This document shows, piece by piece, positions 7,540 through 15,457 of a stretch of DNA of 41,138 nt. The stretch comes from Streptomyces zaomyceticus (GTDB taxonomy: Bacteria > Actinomycetota > Actinomycetes > Streptomycetales > Streptomycetaceae). The DNA is taken from positions 1 to 41,138 of the forward strand of contig NZ_BNBZ01000047.1 of NCBI RefSeq assembly GCF_014656215.1, written 5' to 3'. The translations under genes were made by a program, and so were the position numbers. The notes under the pieces were generated by a model. The model saw only the letters and a program-made list of their open reading frames with translations. It had not been told where the DNA came from and ran no database searches. Numbering within the stretch: position 1 is the stretch's first letter; every line of letters begins with the position of its first letter.

Positions 7540-7660
7540 CGGAGCCGGACCCGGTGTCGCTGGAGCGACGGGCAATGAGGCCGCCCGCCGTCTGATCTTC
7601 CGGGTCGAGGGGTGGCGCGCCCGGCCGGGAGCCGGGCCACCACCGTGTCTGTCGGGGCCG

Positions 7661-8374
7661 TCAGGCCAGGCCCGCCACCAGGTCGGCGACGCTCTTGCGG
7701 CGACCGGTGTAGAACGGGACCTCTTCGCGGACGTGCATCCGGGCCTCGGAGGCGCGCAGGTGGCGCATGAGGTCCACGATGCGGTGCAGCTCGTCGGCCT
7801 CGAAGGCGAGGAGCCACTCGTAGTCGCCGAGCGAGAAGGAGGCGACCGTGTTGGCGCGGACGTCCGGGTAGCCACGGGCCATCTTCCCGTGGTCGGCGAG
7901 CATCCGGCGGCGGTCCTCGTCCGGCAGCAGGTACCAGTCGTAGGAGCGCACGAAGGGGTAGACCGAGACGTAGTCGCGCGGGTTCTCGTCGGCCAGGAAG
8001 GCCGGGATGTGCGACTTGTTGAACTCGGCCGGGCGGTGCAGCGCCATGTTCGACCAGACCGGCTCCAGGGCGCGGCCCAGACGGGTGCGGCGGAAGAGGT
8101 TGTACGCCTCCTGGAGCTCGTCGCTCGTCTCGGCGTGCCACCAGATCATGACGTCGGCGTCGGCGCGCAGACCGGACAGGTCGTACGTGCCGCGGATCGT
8201 GATGTCCTTGGCCGCGAGCTGGTCGAACAGCTCCTGGACCTCGTCGGCGTAACCGCCGCGGTCCTCGGGGAGAACGTCGCGCAGCTTGAAGACGGACCAC
8301 AGGGTGTAGCGGATGACCTCGTTGAGGTCCTTCGCCTTCTTACCGGCGTTCGGGATCTTTTCGGGCGCACTCAT
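7661..8374 (-). CDS. hemQ: Coproheme decarboxylase HemQ/ChdC, 237 aa
   Basis: A chlorite-dismutase-fold protein that oxidatively removes two propionates of coproheme III to give haem b, the last step of the coproporphyrin-dependent pathway used by actinobacteria and firmicutes. Family features include an early YTLWSVFKL strand and a YPFVRSYDWYLLPDEDRRRMLADHGKMARGYP block. That block contains the catalytic-type Tyr and the proximal His in DHGKMARGY. NTVASFSLGDYEWLLAFE and the C-terminal EEVPFYTGRR follow. The length is typical. It starts at ATG 8374, 17 bp after the stop of hemY, so the two are co-transcribed and encode consecutive parts of the same pathway. No signal peptide is present, so it should be cytoplasmic. 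The ferrochelatase gene is not in this window. Confidence 0.95.
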   Translation of the reverse strand: MSAPEKIPNAGKKAKDLNEVIRYTLWSVFKLRDVLPEDRGGYADEVQELFDQLAAKDITIRGTYDLSGLRADADVMIWWHAETSDELQEAYNLFRRTRLGRALEPVWSNMALHRPAEFNKSHIPAFLADENPRDYVSVYPFVRSYDWYLLPDEDRRRMLADHGKMARGYPDVRANTVASFSLGDYEWLLAFEADELHRIVDLMRHLRASEARMHVREEVPFYTGRRKSVADLVAGLA

Positions 8375-8391
8375 ACGCCTATTCTCGCCCG

Positions 8392-9846
8392 TCACAGGGA
8401 GTGCCCCGCACCGGGGTCGGTCCTTTTCGACGTGGCGATGATCTCGTCGGCCGCCCGATGGGCCGAGGCGATGCAGGCGGGGATGCCGACACCGTCGTAC
8501 GCGGCGCCCGCGACCCGCAGTCCGGGGAGGGCCGCCACGGCCTCGCGGACCCGGGCGACCCGGGCGAGGTGGCCGACGGGGTACTGGGGCAGACCGCCGA
8601 TCCAGCGGGTGACCGTGGTGGCCACCGGCCGGCCGGCGAGCCCGGTGGCGGCGGCCAGGTCCTTGAGGGAGGCGTCGACGAGGTCGGCGTCCTCGCGGTG
8701 GACCTGGTCCTCCTCGCCGTGGCGGCCGACGGAGGTGCGGAGCACGAACAGGTCGGAGGCGCCGTCGGCGACCCACCGCCACTTCTGCGAGGAGAAGGTG
8801 GAGGCCTTGATCGTGTGCCCGTCGACGGGCGGCACGAGGAAGCCGGAGCCCGCCAGGACGGGCATGTCGGAGCGGCGGAAGGCGAGGGTGACCAGGGCCA
8901 TGGAGGCGTAGGCGATCGAGCCGAGCTCGGCGGAGGCGGCGGGCGCGTGTTCGGTGAGCAGGGCGGCGGCGGGCCCGGCGGGGGTGGCGAGGACGACGGC
9001 GTCCGCGGTGAGGACCCGGTCGCGGCTCACGACCTGCCAGCCGGTCGCCCCGGTGCGGCGCAGCCCGGTCACGGGGGCGTCGGTGAGGATCTCACCCCCG
9101 GCGGCCCGGATCGCCTCGGCGACGGCCCGGGGCAGCGTGCCGACACCGCCCTCGACGCCGAGGAAGACGGAACCGCCGAGGCCGGTGGCCGCGCCCGCCA
9201 CGTCGGCGGGGGCGGCGGCGGCCCCCGCCCGCTGGACGGCGCGGACGGCGGCGGTGAGCGTGGGGTGGACACGGGCGGCCTCGAAGAGGGCGGGGACGGC
9301 CGCCTTCATCGAGATGCGGTAGGCGTCACCGGCGTACACCCCGCCGAGCAGGGGTTCCACGAGCCGGTCGACGACCTCGTGGCCCATCCTGGCGGCCACG
9401 TAGGCGCCGATGGCGATGTCCTCGCCGATCTCGGTCGGCGGCAGGTCGCCGTCGAGACCGATCCGGCGCACGCCCTCGGCGGAGAGCAGGCCGTCGACCG
9501 CGTGGGCGTCGCCGGGGACGCCCATGACATGGCCCTTGGGCATCGGGACGAGCTCGCCACGGGACCAGACGGACGCGGTGGTGGTGGCGGGGGCCTGGAG
9601 CCGGTCGCCGAGACCGACGGCCCGGGCGAGGGCGACGGCCTCGGGGCGGCGGGCCAGCAGCGACTCGGCGCCGAGGTCCACGGGGGCGCCCGCGATCTCC
9701 CCGGCGAGCAGCTTGCCGCCGAGCCGCGTCCCCGCTTCGAGGAGGGTCACCCGGTGGCCGGCGACGGCCAGCCGGTGGGCGGCCGCGAGTCCGGCGATAC
9801 CGCCTCCGGCGACGACGACATGAGGTCCCGTGGTGTCCGCGTTCAT
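8392..9846 (-). CDS. hemY: Coproporphyrinogen III oxidase (HemY/CgoX; formerly protoporphyrinogen oxidase), 484 aa
   Basis: An FAD-dependent oxidase of the HemG/HemY amine-oxidase superfamily. The N-terminal dinucleotide fold VVVAGGGIAGLAAAHRLAVAGH is followed by LLEAGTRLGGKL. LGAESLLARRPEAVALARAVGL and VEPLLGGVYAGD are typical of this family, and a C-terminal VAGAAYDGVGIPACIASAHRAA segment closes the FAD site. In actinobacteria the enzyme oxidises coproporphyrinogen III to coproporphyrin III using oxygen. It precedes hemQ by 17 bp on the same strand. The start is ATG 9846. The gene is divergent from the DUF4349 lipoprotein gene, with both promoters in the 172 bp gap. PGAP-style annotation would call it hemG. 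Confidence 0.93.
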   Translation of the reverse strand: MNADTTGPHVVVAGGGIAGLAAAHRLAVAGHRVTLLEAGTRLGGKLLAGEIAGAPVDLGAESLLARRPEAVALARAVGLGDRLQAPATTTASVWSRGELVPMPKGHVMGVPGDAHAVDGLLSAEGVRRIGLDGDLPPTEIGEDIAIGAYVAARMGHEVVDRLVEPLLGGVYAGDAYRISMKAAVPALFEAARVHPTLTAAVRAVQRAGAAAAPADVAGAATGLGGSVFLGVEGGVGTLPRAVAEAIRAAGGEILTDAPVTGLRRTGATGWQVVSRDRVLTADAVVLATPAGPAAALLTEHAPAASAELGSIAYASMALVTLAFRRSDMPVLAGSGFLVPPVDGHTIKASTFSSQKWRWVADGASDLFVLRTSVGRHGEEDQVHREDADLVDASLKDLAAATGLAGRPVATTVTRWIGGLPQYPVGHLARVARVREAVAALPGLRVAGAAYDGVGIPACIASAHRAADEIIATSKRTDPGAGHSL

Positions 9847-10018
9847 GGGACCACTCTCTCAAATCGCCCATGGGCTCCTCTCCCCAGGCCGTCTGTTCCG
9901 TTCCGAGGCCGGACCGTGACCGCATCGCTACCGCCGGAGGGCAACCCGTTCCCGGGGCCCGTGCGTCGAAGAGGCGTCGAAGTGGCAACACTCACCACCA
10001 CCCCCGGGGGGGGACACG

Positions 10019-11035
10019 ATGCGGAGCGCACGAACGACGGCGAGAACGCGGACCGCCGCGGCCGCGGCACTGCTGACGGCGGCACTGGTCCTGACCGGCT
10101 GCGCCGGAAGCGGCGACATGGGCTCGGACAGCAAGAGCGACATGGGCGCGGCGAAGCCCGCCGACGAGCAGGCGGGTGCCGCCGACGGCTACTCGGGCCC
10201 CGAGAAGGCCCCGTCGGAGCCGTCGAAGGCCCCCGCCCGGCAGCAGCACGTCATCCGCACCGCGTCCCTCTCCGTGGAGGTCGCCGACGTGGCCAAGGCG
10301 CTGGCCACGGCCCGCCGGGTGACGTCCGGCGCGGGCGGTCACGTCGAGAACGAGGCGACGGAGCGGGTCGACGAGTCGTACGTCACCTCCCACATCGTGC
10401 TGCGGGTGCCCCAGGAGCGGTACGACTCCGTCCTCGCCGAGCTCGCGGGCACGGGCAAGCTGCTGGCCCGCAAGGCGGACGCCAAGGACGTCACCGACCA
10501 GGTGGTGGACGTGGAGAGCCGCATCGCGACCCAGCGGGCGAGCGTGGCGCGGGTGCGGGCACTGATGCAGCGGGCGGAGAAGCTGGCCGACGTGGTGACC
10601 CTGGAGGGCGAGCTGAGCCGCCGCCAGGCCGACCTTGAGGCCCTGCTGGCGCAGCAGTCCTCGCTGAAGGACAGCACGTCCCTGGCGACGATCGCCCTCC
10701 AGCTCTCGGAGAAGCGGAAAGCCGAGGACGAGAAGCCCGAGGAGGGGCGCCCCGGCTTCGGCGACGCCCTGAGCGGCGGCTGGAACTCCCTGACCGGCGC
10801 GGTGGCCTGGGCGGTCGTCGTCCTGGCGGCCCTGGCTCCGTGGCTCGCGGTGGCCCTCGTCGGATACGTCCTGTGGCGCCGCGTCGTCCGCCCGCGCCGC
10901 GCCGGGCGCGCCGAAGCCCGCCCCGCTCCCCTGCCGGAGCCGCGGACGGAGCGGAACGCCGCGGGAGTGGCCAGGACCTCCGAGAGCGCCGAGGCTCCGC
11001 CGACCGGTACGTCCGCCGGCGGCACCGGCGAGTGA
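10019..11035 (+). CDS. DUF4349 domain lipoprotein, 338 aa
   Basis: A secreted lipoprotein. Basic residues and a hydrophobic helix lead to lipobox LTGC with the lipidated Cys at 28. A low-complexity Ser/Ala/Pro/Lys spacer (30-75) precedes the DUF4349 domain, marked by the HVIRTASLSVEVADVAKALATARRV start, GGHVENEAT, and a coiled-coil stretch at about 165-235 with SLATIALQLSEK. A membrane helix at about 258-282 and an Arg-rich cytoplasmic end follow. The protein is therefore held by both a lipid and a C-terminal helix. The role of DUF4349 proteins is unknown; an envelope or stress function is only a guess. ATG 10019 follows a run of eight G that gives the ribosome site. Confidence 0.82.
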   Translation: MRSARTTARTRTAAAAALLTAALVLTGCAGSGDMGSDSKSDMGAAKPADEQAGAADGYSGPEKAPSEPSKAPARQQHVIRTASLSVEVADVAKALATARRVTSGAGGHVENEATERVDESYVTSHIVLRVPQERYDSVLAELAGTGKLLARKADAKDVTDQVVDVESRIATQRASVARVRALMQRAEKLADVVTLEGELSRRQADLEALLAQQSSLKDSTSLATIALQLSEKRKAEDEKPEEGRPGFGDALSGGWNSLTGAVAWAVVVLAALAPWLAVALVGYVLWRRVVRPRRAGRAEARPAPLPEPRTERNAAGVARTSESAEAPPTGTSAGGTGE

Positions 11036-11088
11036 GCCGAACCGGCACCAGCGCCCCGGAGGCGAACCGAGCCTGAAAAAATGGGGGC

Positions 11089-12462
11089 ATGAGCGAACGA
11101 CTGGTGGTCATCGGTGGCGACGCGGCGGGGATGTCCGCCGCGTCGCAGGCGCGCAGGCTCAAGGGACCCGGGGAACTGGAGATCGTCGCTTTCGAACGCG
11201 GGCACTTCTCCTCGTACTCGGCCTGCGGCATCCCGTACTGGGTCGGCGGCGACGTCGGCACCCGCGACGAACTGATCGCGCGCTCCCCCGAGGAACACCG
11301 GGAGCGCGCCATCGGCCTGCGGATGCGGACGGAGGTGACGGAGGTCGACGTGCCCGGACAGCGGGTCCTCGCACGGGACCTGGAGACGGGTACGGAGACC
11401 TGGACGGGTTTCGACAAGCTGGTGATCGCGACGGGGGCCAGGCCGAAGCGCCCGGGGTTGCCGGGGATCGACGCGCCCGGGGTGCACGGGGTGCAGACCC
11501 TGGACGACGGGCAGGCGCTGCTCGACTCGCTGGAGGGGACGCCCGGCCGGCGGGCGGTCGTGGTCGGCGCGGGCTACATCGGTGTGGAGATGGCCGAGGC
11601 CCTGCTGAACCGGGGCTACCAGGTGACGCTCCTGCACCGGGGCGAGCAGCCGATGGCGACCCTCGACCCGGACATGGGCCGTCTGGTGCACCGGGCGATG
11701 GACGGTCTGGGGATCACGACGGTCGCCTCGGCGGCGGCCACGAAGATCCTGACCGGCGAGGACGGCCGGGTGCGCGTGGTGGCGACGGACGCGGCGGAGT
11801 TTCCGGCGGACGTGGTGGTCCTCGGCATGGGCGTGGTGCCCGAGACCTCGCTGGCGCGCGCGGCGGGGCTGCCGCTCGGGGCGCACGGCGGGCTGCTCAC
11901 CGATCTGGCGATGCGGGTCCGGGGCCACGAGAACATCTGGGCGGGCGGCGACTGCGTGGAGGTACTCGACCTGGTCTCGGGCCGGGAGCGGTACGTACCG
12001 CTGGGGACGCACGCGAACAAGCACGGCCAGGTCATCGGGGCGAACGTGGGCGGCGGTTACGCGACGTTCCCCGGAGTGGTCGGCACGGCCGTGTCGAAGG
12101 TGTGCGACCTGGAGATCGCCAGGACCGGCCTGCGGGAGAAGGACGCCCGCGAGGTGGGACTGCGGTTCGTGACGGTGACGGTGGAGTCGACGAGCCGGGC
12201 GGGGTACTACCCGGGGGCCGCGCCCATGACGGTGAAGATGCTGGCCGAGAAACGTACCGGCCGGCTGCTCGGGGTGCAGATCGTGGGCCGGGAGGGCGCG
12301 GGGAAGCGGGTGGACATCGCGGCCGTGGCGCTGACGGCGGGGATGACGGTGGAGGCGATGACGGCCCTGGACCTGGGGTACGCGCCGCCGTTCTCACCGG
12401 TCTGGGACCCGGTCCTGGTCGCGGCCCGCAAGGCGACGGCGGCGGTCCGCGCGGCGGGCTGA
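11089..12462 (+). CDS. FAD/NAD(P)-dependent oxidoreductase, CoA-disulfide reductase/NADH oxidase-like, 457 aa
   Basis: A single-Cys member of the pyridine nucleotide-disulfide oxidoreductase family. The FAD fold VVIGGDAAGMSAASQARR is at 6-23. The redox Cys46 is in SSYSACGIPYWVGG, the pattern of CoA-disulfide reductases and Nox enzymes. LVIATGARP at about 111-119 is the FAD-contacting segment. The NAD(P) fold VVVGAGYIGVEMAEAL is at about 156-171. IWAGGDC leads into the second FAD motif. The C-terminal dimerisation domain has GVQIVGREGAGKRVD and LDLGYAPPFSPVWDP. It probably reduces a low-molecular-weight disulfide or oxygen with NAD(P)H; the substrate is not decidable here. Short 5' spacing with GGGGGC gives ATG 11089. 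It follows the lipoprotein gene by 53 bp and may share its transcript. Confidence 0.85.
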   Translation: MSERLVVIGGDAAGMSAASQARRLKGPGELEIVAFERGHFSSYSACGIPYWVGGDVGTRDELIARSPEEHRERAIGLRMRTEVTEVDVPGQRVLARDLETGTETWTGFDKLVIATGARPKRPGLPGIDAPGVHGVQTLDDGQALLDSLEGTPGRRAVVVGAGYIGVEMAEALLNRGYQVTLLHRGEQPMATLDPDMGRLVHRAMDGLGITTVASAAATKILTGEDGRVRVVATDAAEFPADVVVLGMGVVPETSLARAAGLPLGAHGGLLTDLAMRVRGHENIWAGGDCVEVLDLVSGRERYVPLGTHANKHGQVIGANVGGGYATFPGVVGTAVSKVCDLEIARTGLREKDAREVGLRFVTVTVESTSRAGYYPGAAPMTVKMLAEKRTGRLLGVQIVGREGAGKRVDIAAVALTAGMTVEAMTALDLGYAPPFSPVWDPVLVAARKATAAVRAAG

Positions 12463-12499
12463 GTCCGCGCGGCGGGCCGGTCCCGTACCCGTGGAACGG

Positions 12500-12531
12500 C
12501 GACGCCTCCGCCCGGTGGGGCGGAGGCGTCG
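12500..12531. terminator. Bidirectional terminator between oxidoreductase and hemE
   Basis: A perfect 14-bp stem (12500-12513 with 12518-12531) and GGTG loop between convergent genes. Confidence 0.75.
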
Positions 12532-12547
12532 GCCGTGCGGGGGTCCG

Positions 12548-13624
12548 TCAGACGGTCGTCCTGGTGTGGACGTACTCGACGAGACGGGTCAGGGCGTCCG
12601 GGTCCATGGACGGCATGACGCCGTGACCCAGGTTGAAGACGTGGCCCTCCAGGCCCTTCGCGGCGGCGAGCACCTCGTCCGTCTTCGCCTCGACGACCTC
12701 CGTCGGGGCGAAGAGGACGGCCGGGTCCAGGTTGCCCTGGAGCGCCTTGCCGGGGCCGACGCGGCGGGCGGCCTCGTCGAGCGGGACGCGCCAGTCGACA
12801 CCGACGACGTCCGCGCCGGCCTCGCCCATGAGGCCGAGCAGTTCGCCCGTACCGACGCCGAAGTGGATGCGCGGGACGCCGTACCCGGCGACCGCGTCGA
12901 ACACCTTCACGGAGGCGGGCATCACCGAGCGGCGGTAGTCGGCCGGGGCGAGGGCACCGACCCAGGAGTCGAAGAGCTGGACGGCGGAGGCGCCGGCCTC
13001 GATCTGGACCTTGAGGAAGGCCGAGGTGATCTCGGCGAGACGGTCGAGGAGGTCGGCCCAGAGCTGCGGGTCGCCGTACATCATCGCCTTGGTGCGCTCG
13101 TGGCTGCGCGAGGGACCGCCCTCGACGAGGTAGCTCGCGAGGGTGAACGGCGCGCCCGCGAAGCCGATGAGCGGGGTGTCGCCCAGCTCGCCGGTGAGCA
13201 TCCCGATGGCCTCGGTGACGTAGTGGACGTCCTCGGGGGTCAGGTCGCGCAGCCGGGCCAGGTCGGCGCGGGTGCGGATCGGGTCGGCGACGACCGGGCC
13301 GACGCCGGGCTTGATGTCGAGGTCGAGGCCGATGGCCTTGAGCGGGACGACGATGTCGCTGAAGTAGATCGCGGCGTCGACCTTGTGGCGGCGGACCGGC
13401 TGCAGCGTGATCTCGGTGACCAGCTCGGGCCGCATGCACGACTCGAGCATGGGGATGCCCTCACGGACCTTCAGGTACTCGGGGAGCGAGCGCCCCGCCT
13501 GCCGCATGAACCAGACGGGGGTGTGCGGCACGGGTTCACGCCTGCATGCCTTGAGGAACGCGGAGTCGTACGTCCGCGACTGCTGCTTCGTCTGCTGGCC
13601 CGTGGGGCGGTCGTTGGCACTCAC
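12548..13624 (-). CDS. hemE: Uroporphyrinogen decarboxylase, 358 aa
   Basis: Cytoplasmic enzyme that decarboxylates the four acetate side chains of uroporphyrinogen III to coproporphyrinogen III, the substrate of the HemY encoded 2.7 kb away. Signature motifs are PVWFMRQAGRSLPEYLKVRE near residue 40 (Arg-binding loop), YFSDIVVPLKAIG with the catalytic-type Asp, GFAGAPFTLASYLVEGG, QLFDSWVGALAP, and HFGVGTGELLGLM...VGVDWRVPL near the C-terminus. The start is GTG 13624, giving VSANDRPTG. The longer frame to 13717 overlaps the promoter region of the divergent DUF3000 gene and has no typical N-terminus. The strand and pathway agree with hemY-hemQ, but two plus-strand genes lie between them, so it is a separate transcript. 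Confidence 0.95.
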   Translation of the reverse strand: MSANDRPTGQQTKQQSRTYDSAFLKACRREPVPHTPVWFMRQAGRSLPEYLKVREGIPMLESCMRPELVTEITLQPVRRHKVDAAIYFSDIVVPLKAIGLDLDIKPGVGPVVADPIRTRADLARLRDLTPEDVHYVTEAIGMLTGELGDTPLIGFAGAPFTLASYLVEGGPSRSHERTKAMMYGDPQLWADLLDRLAEITSAFLKVQIEAGASAVQLFDSWVGALAPADYRRSVMPASVKVFDAVAGYGVPRIHFGVGTGELLGLMGEAGADVVGVDWRVPLDEAARRVGPGKALQGNLDPAVLFAPTEVVEAKTDEVLAAAKGLEGHVFNLGHGVMPSMDPDALTRLVEYVHTRTTV

Positions 13625-13715
13625 GTCCAGAATCTTCGCATGTGGCGGGAAGCCGCTCGTCCGGGCAGGGTGTCCCTCCCTGCACGGAGGCCTCGTTCCG
13701 CCTACTCTTCCCCGC

Positions 13716-14417
13716 ATGGCTGCGGCTCAGGGACATTTTTCCGATCATTCCGACGGCGATCGAGGGACGGACGAAACGGCGGACAGTACGGAGGCGAACC
13801 CGGTTCCACCCGTGTTCCGGCGGGCGGTGGAGGCCCTGCGCTCGGCGCGGCTGCGACCCGAGATCGAGATCGACCCGACGAGGCCCCCGCAGCGCCTCGC
13901 CCCTTACGCGTACGCGGTGGAGGCGGCCGTCGTGGACGGCGAGGAGGACCTCGCGGACGGCCGGCTGGTGCTGCTGCACGATCCGGACGGCCACGAGGCC
14001 TGGAAGGGCACCTTCCGGCTGGTGACGCTGGTCCGTGCCGAGCTGGAGCCGGAGATGGCGGCGGATCCGCTGCTGCCCGAGGTGTGCTGGTCCTGGCTGA
14101 CCGGGGCCCTGGAGGCCCGGGGGCTCGGGTACGGGGAGGCGAGCGGGACCGTCACGATGGCGGGCTCGCACTATTTCGGCGGTCTCGCGGACCGCAGGCC
14201 CGCGACGCAGATCGAGATCAGGGCTTCCTGGACGCCCCGCGAGGGTCTGGGCGGCGTCCCGGACACGGGCGCACACCTGGCGGCCTGGTGCGATCTGCTC
14301 TGCCAGATCGCGGGACTGCCTCCCGCGCCGGCGGATCAGGGGACGGGCGCGGCGGGGACGGTGTCCGGCGCGGGTGTCGTCTCGTTGCCCCAGCGGCGGG
14401 GTCCGCAGCAGCCCTGA
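13716..14417 (+). CDS. DUF3000 family protein, 233 aa
   Basis: An actinobacterial protein of unknown function. After a charged, disordered N-terminus the DUF3000 core runs from about residue 30 to 205. It includes FRRAVEALRSARLRPEIEIDPTRPPQRLAPYAYA, LLHDPDGHEAWKGTFRLVTLVRAELEPEMA and LPEVCWSWLTGALE. GTVTMAGSHYFGGLADRR and EIRASWTP follow. No signal peptide, membrane helix or obvious catalytic motif is seen. The ATG at 13716 is 91 bp from the divergent hemE start. In related genomes the hemE / DUF3000 / response regulator / RNase D order recurs (from memory), suggesting a housekeeping role. I can assign no function. Confidence 0.85.
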   Translation: MAAAQGHFSDHSDGDRGTDETADSTEANPVPPVFRRAVEALRSARLRPEIEIDPTRPPQRLAPYAYAVEAAVVDGEEDLADGRLVLLHDPDGHEAWKGTFRLVTLVRAELEPEMAADPLLPEVCWSWLTGALEARGLGYGEASGTVTMAGSHYFGGLADRRPATQIEIRASWTPREGLGGVPDTGAHLAAWCDLLCQIAGLPPAPADQGTGAAGTVSGAGVVSLPQRRGPQQP

Positions 14418-14470
14418 GGTCGCGGTGGCGCCGAGGCGGCACACCTCGGGGGCGGGATCAAGCCATTCCC

Positions 14471-14501
14471 GGGAGTGTCCGAACGGTGTCCGGACACTCC
14501 C
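14471..14501. terminator. Hairpin downstream of the DUF3000 gene
   Basis: A perfect 11-bp inverted repeat (14471-14481 with 14491-14501) with a nine-base loop, 53 bp after the DUF3000 stop. It lies just upstream of the candidate promoter of the response regulator, so an operator role is also possible. Confidence 0.5.
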
Positions 14502-14509
14502 TCGTGAGG

Positions 14510-14537
14510 GTGACGGCGCGGGGGCCGCTCGTAGGAT
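14510..14537 (+). promoter_or_regulatory. Candidate vegetative promoter of the response regulator gene
   Basis: The -10 element TAGGAT (14532-14537) fits the Streptomyces housekeeping TAGRRT consensus exactly. GTGACG 16 bp upstream (14510-14515) is a moderate -35. This implies a leader of about 165 bases with an unusually AT-rich patch around 14560-14600. It is a pattern match only. Confidence 0.4.
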
Positions 14538-14709
14538 GATCGATCACGCGTCCGAATTGCCCTAATTGTTACTCACCAAATCGTGATCTTTCCCTAAAGG
14601 CGGGCGGCCCAGTTGCCGAAGGAGTCAGTGACCCCTTCACAGCACGGGTTCGCCCCCGGCTTCTTCCCCGAGCCGGCTCCGTCCCGCACCCTTCCCCCCA
14701 GGAGGCCTG

Positions 14710-15375
14710 GTGTCCGTTCTCCTCGAGCAGCCCGCAAGCCTGGTCGCCTACCGCCCGAACAAGCCGACGGCCATGGTCGTCGTGGCCGACCCGCGCGTCC
14801 GCTCCACCGTGACCCGCCACCTGTGGGCCCTCGGAGTACGCGACGTGATCGAGGCTTCTTCCATCGCGGAGGCACGTCCCCGCGTCGGCAACCCGCGCGA
14901 CATCTGCGTTGCCGACGTCCACCTGCCCGACGGCAGCGGCCTCACGCTGCTGTCCGAGACCCGCGCCGCGGGCTGGCCCAACGGCCTCGCCCTCTCGGCC
15001 GCCGACGACATCGGCGCCGTACGCAACGCCCTGGCGGGCGGCGTGAAGGGCTATGTAGTCACCGGTACCCGTACCAACATCGGCCACCCCACCCGACCCG
15101 GCGCCGCCCCCATCGGCGCCGCGGCCGCGCGGCTCGGCCACCGCCGCCCCCCGGGTGCCCCGAGCCACCCGGGCGGCTACCGCGAGCTCTCCGGCCGTGA
15201 GGTCGAGGTGCTCCGGCTCGTCGCGGAGGGCCAGTCGAACAAGGCGATCGGCGTCTCCATGGGCCTCTCGGCCCTCACCGTGAAGAGCCACCTCGCCCGG
15301 ATCGCCCGCAAGCTGGGCACCGGGGACCGCGCCGGCATGGTCGCGGTCGCCCTGCGGACGGGGATCATCCACTGA
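14710..15375 (+). CDS. Orphan LuxR/NarL-type response regulator, 221 aa
   Basis: The N-terminal receiver-like domain (about 20-115) keeps a phospho-acceptor-type Asp69 in VADVHLPDGSG and a Lys in GGVKGYVV, but the usual acidic pair is reduced to Ala-Asp (residues 26-27). A Gly/Pro/His-rich linker (about 117-160) leads to a LuxR helix-turn-helix: LSGREVEVLRLVAEGQSNKAIG, then LTVKSHLARIARKLGTGDRAGMV. It should be a cytoplasmic DNA-binding regulator. AGGAGG four bases before GTG 14710 fixes the start. No histidine kinase is adjacent, so any phosphorylation would come from elsewhere or be dispensable. The long linker and unusual start (LEQPASLVAYRPNKPT) look conserved in type but are not assignable to a named regulator. 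Confidence 0.85.
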   Translation: MSVLLEQPASLVAYRPNKPTAMVVVADPRVRSTVTRHLWALGVRDVIEASSIAEARPRVGNPRDICVADVHLPDGSGLTLLSETRAAGWPNGLALSAADDIGAVRNALAGGVKGYVVTGTRTNIGHPTRPGAAPIGAAAARLGHRRPPGAPSHPGGYRELSGREVEVLRLVAEGQSNKAIGVSMGLSALTVKSHLARIARKLGTGDRAGMVAVALRTGIIH

Positions 15376-15397
15376 CGGAACGGTCGACACGAAGCCG

Positions 15398-15431
15398 GCG
15401 CCTGTCGACGGAACGTTCCGTCGACAGGCGC
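15398..15431. terminator. 34-bp perfect palindrome between the response regulator and RNase D genes
   Basis: Two exact 17-base arms (15398-15414 and 15415-15431) meet without a spacer, 22 bp after the regulator stop and 26 bp before the rnd start. As RNA it would fold into a very stable hairpin with a minimal loop, fitting a terminator. As DNA it is a complete dyad that could also bind a protein. Confidence 0.6.
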
Positions 15432-15457
15432 TTGCCGTTCACCGATACCCTTGACAG

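Noticed and set aside
8401..10638. 745-residue plus-strand frame over hemY
   Set aside because: It runs antisense to the hemY FAD motifs and then out of frame with the DUF4349 gene.
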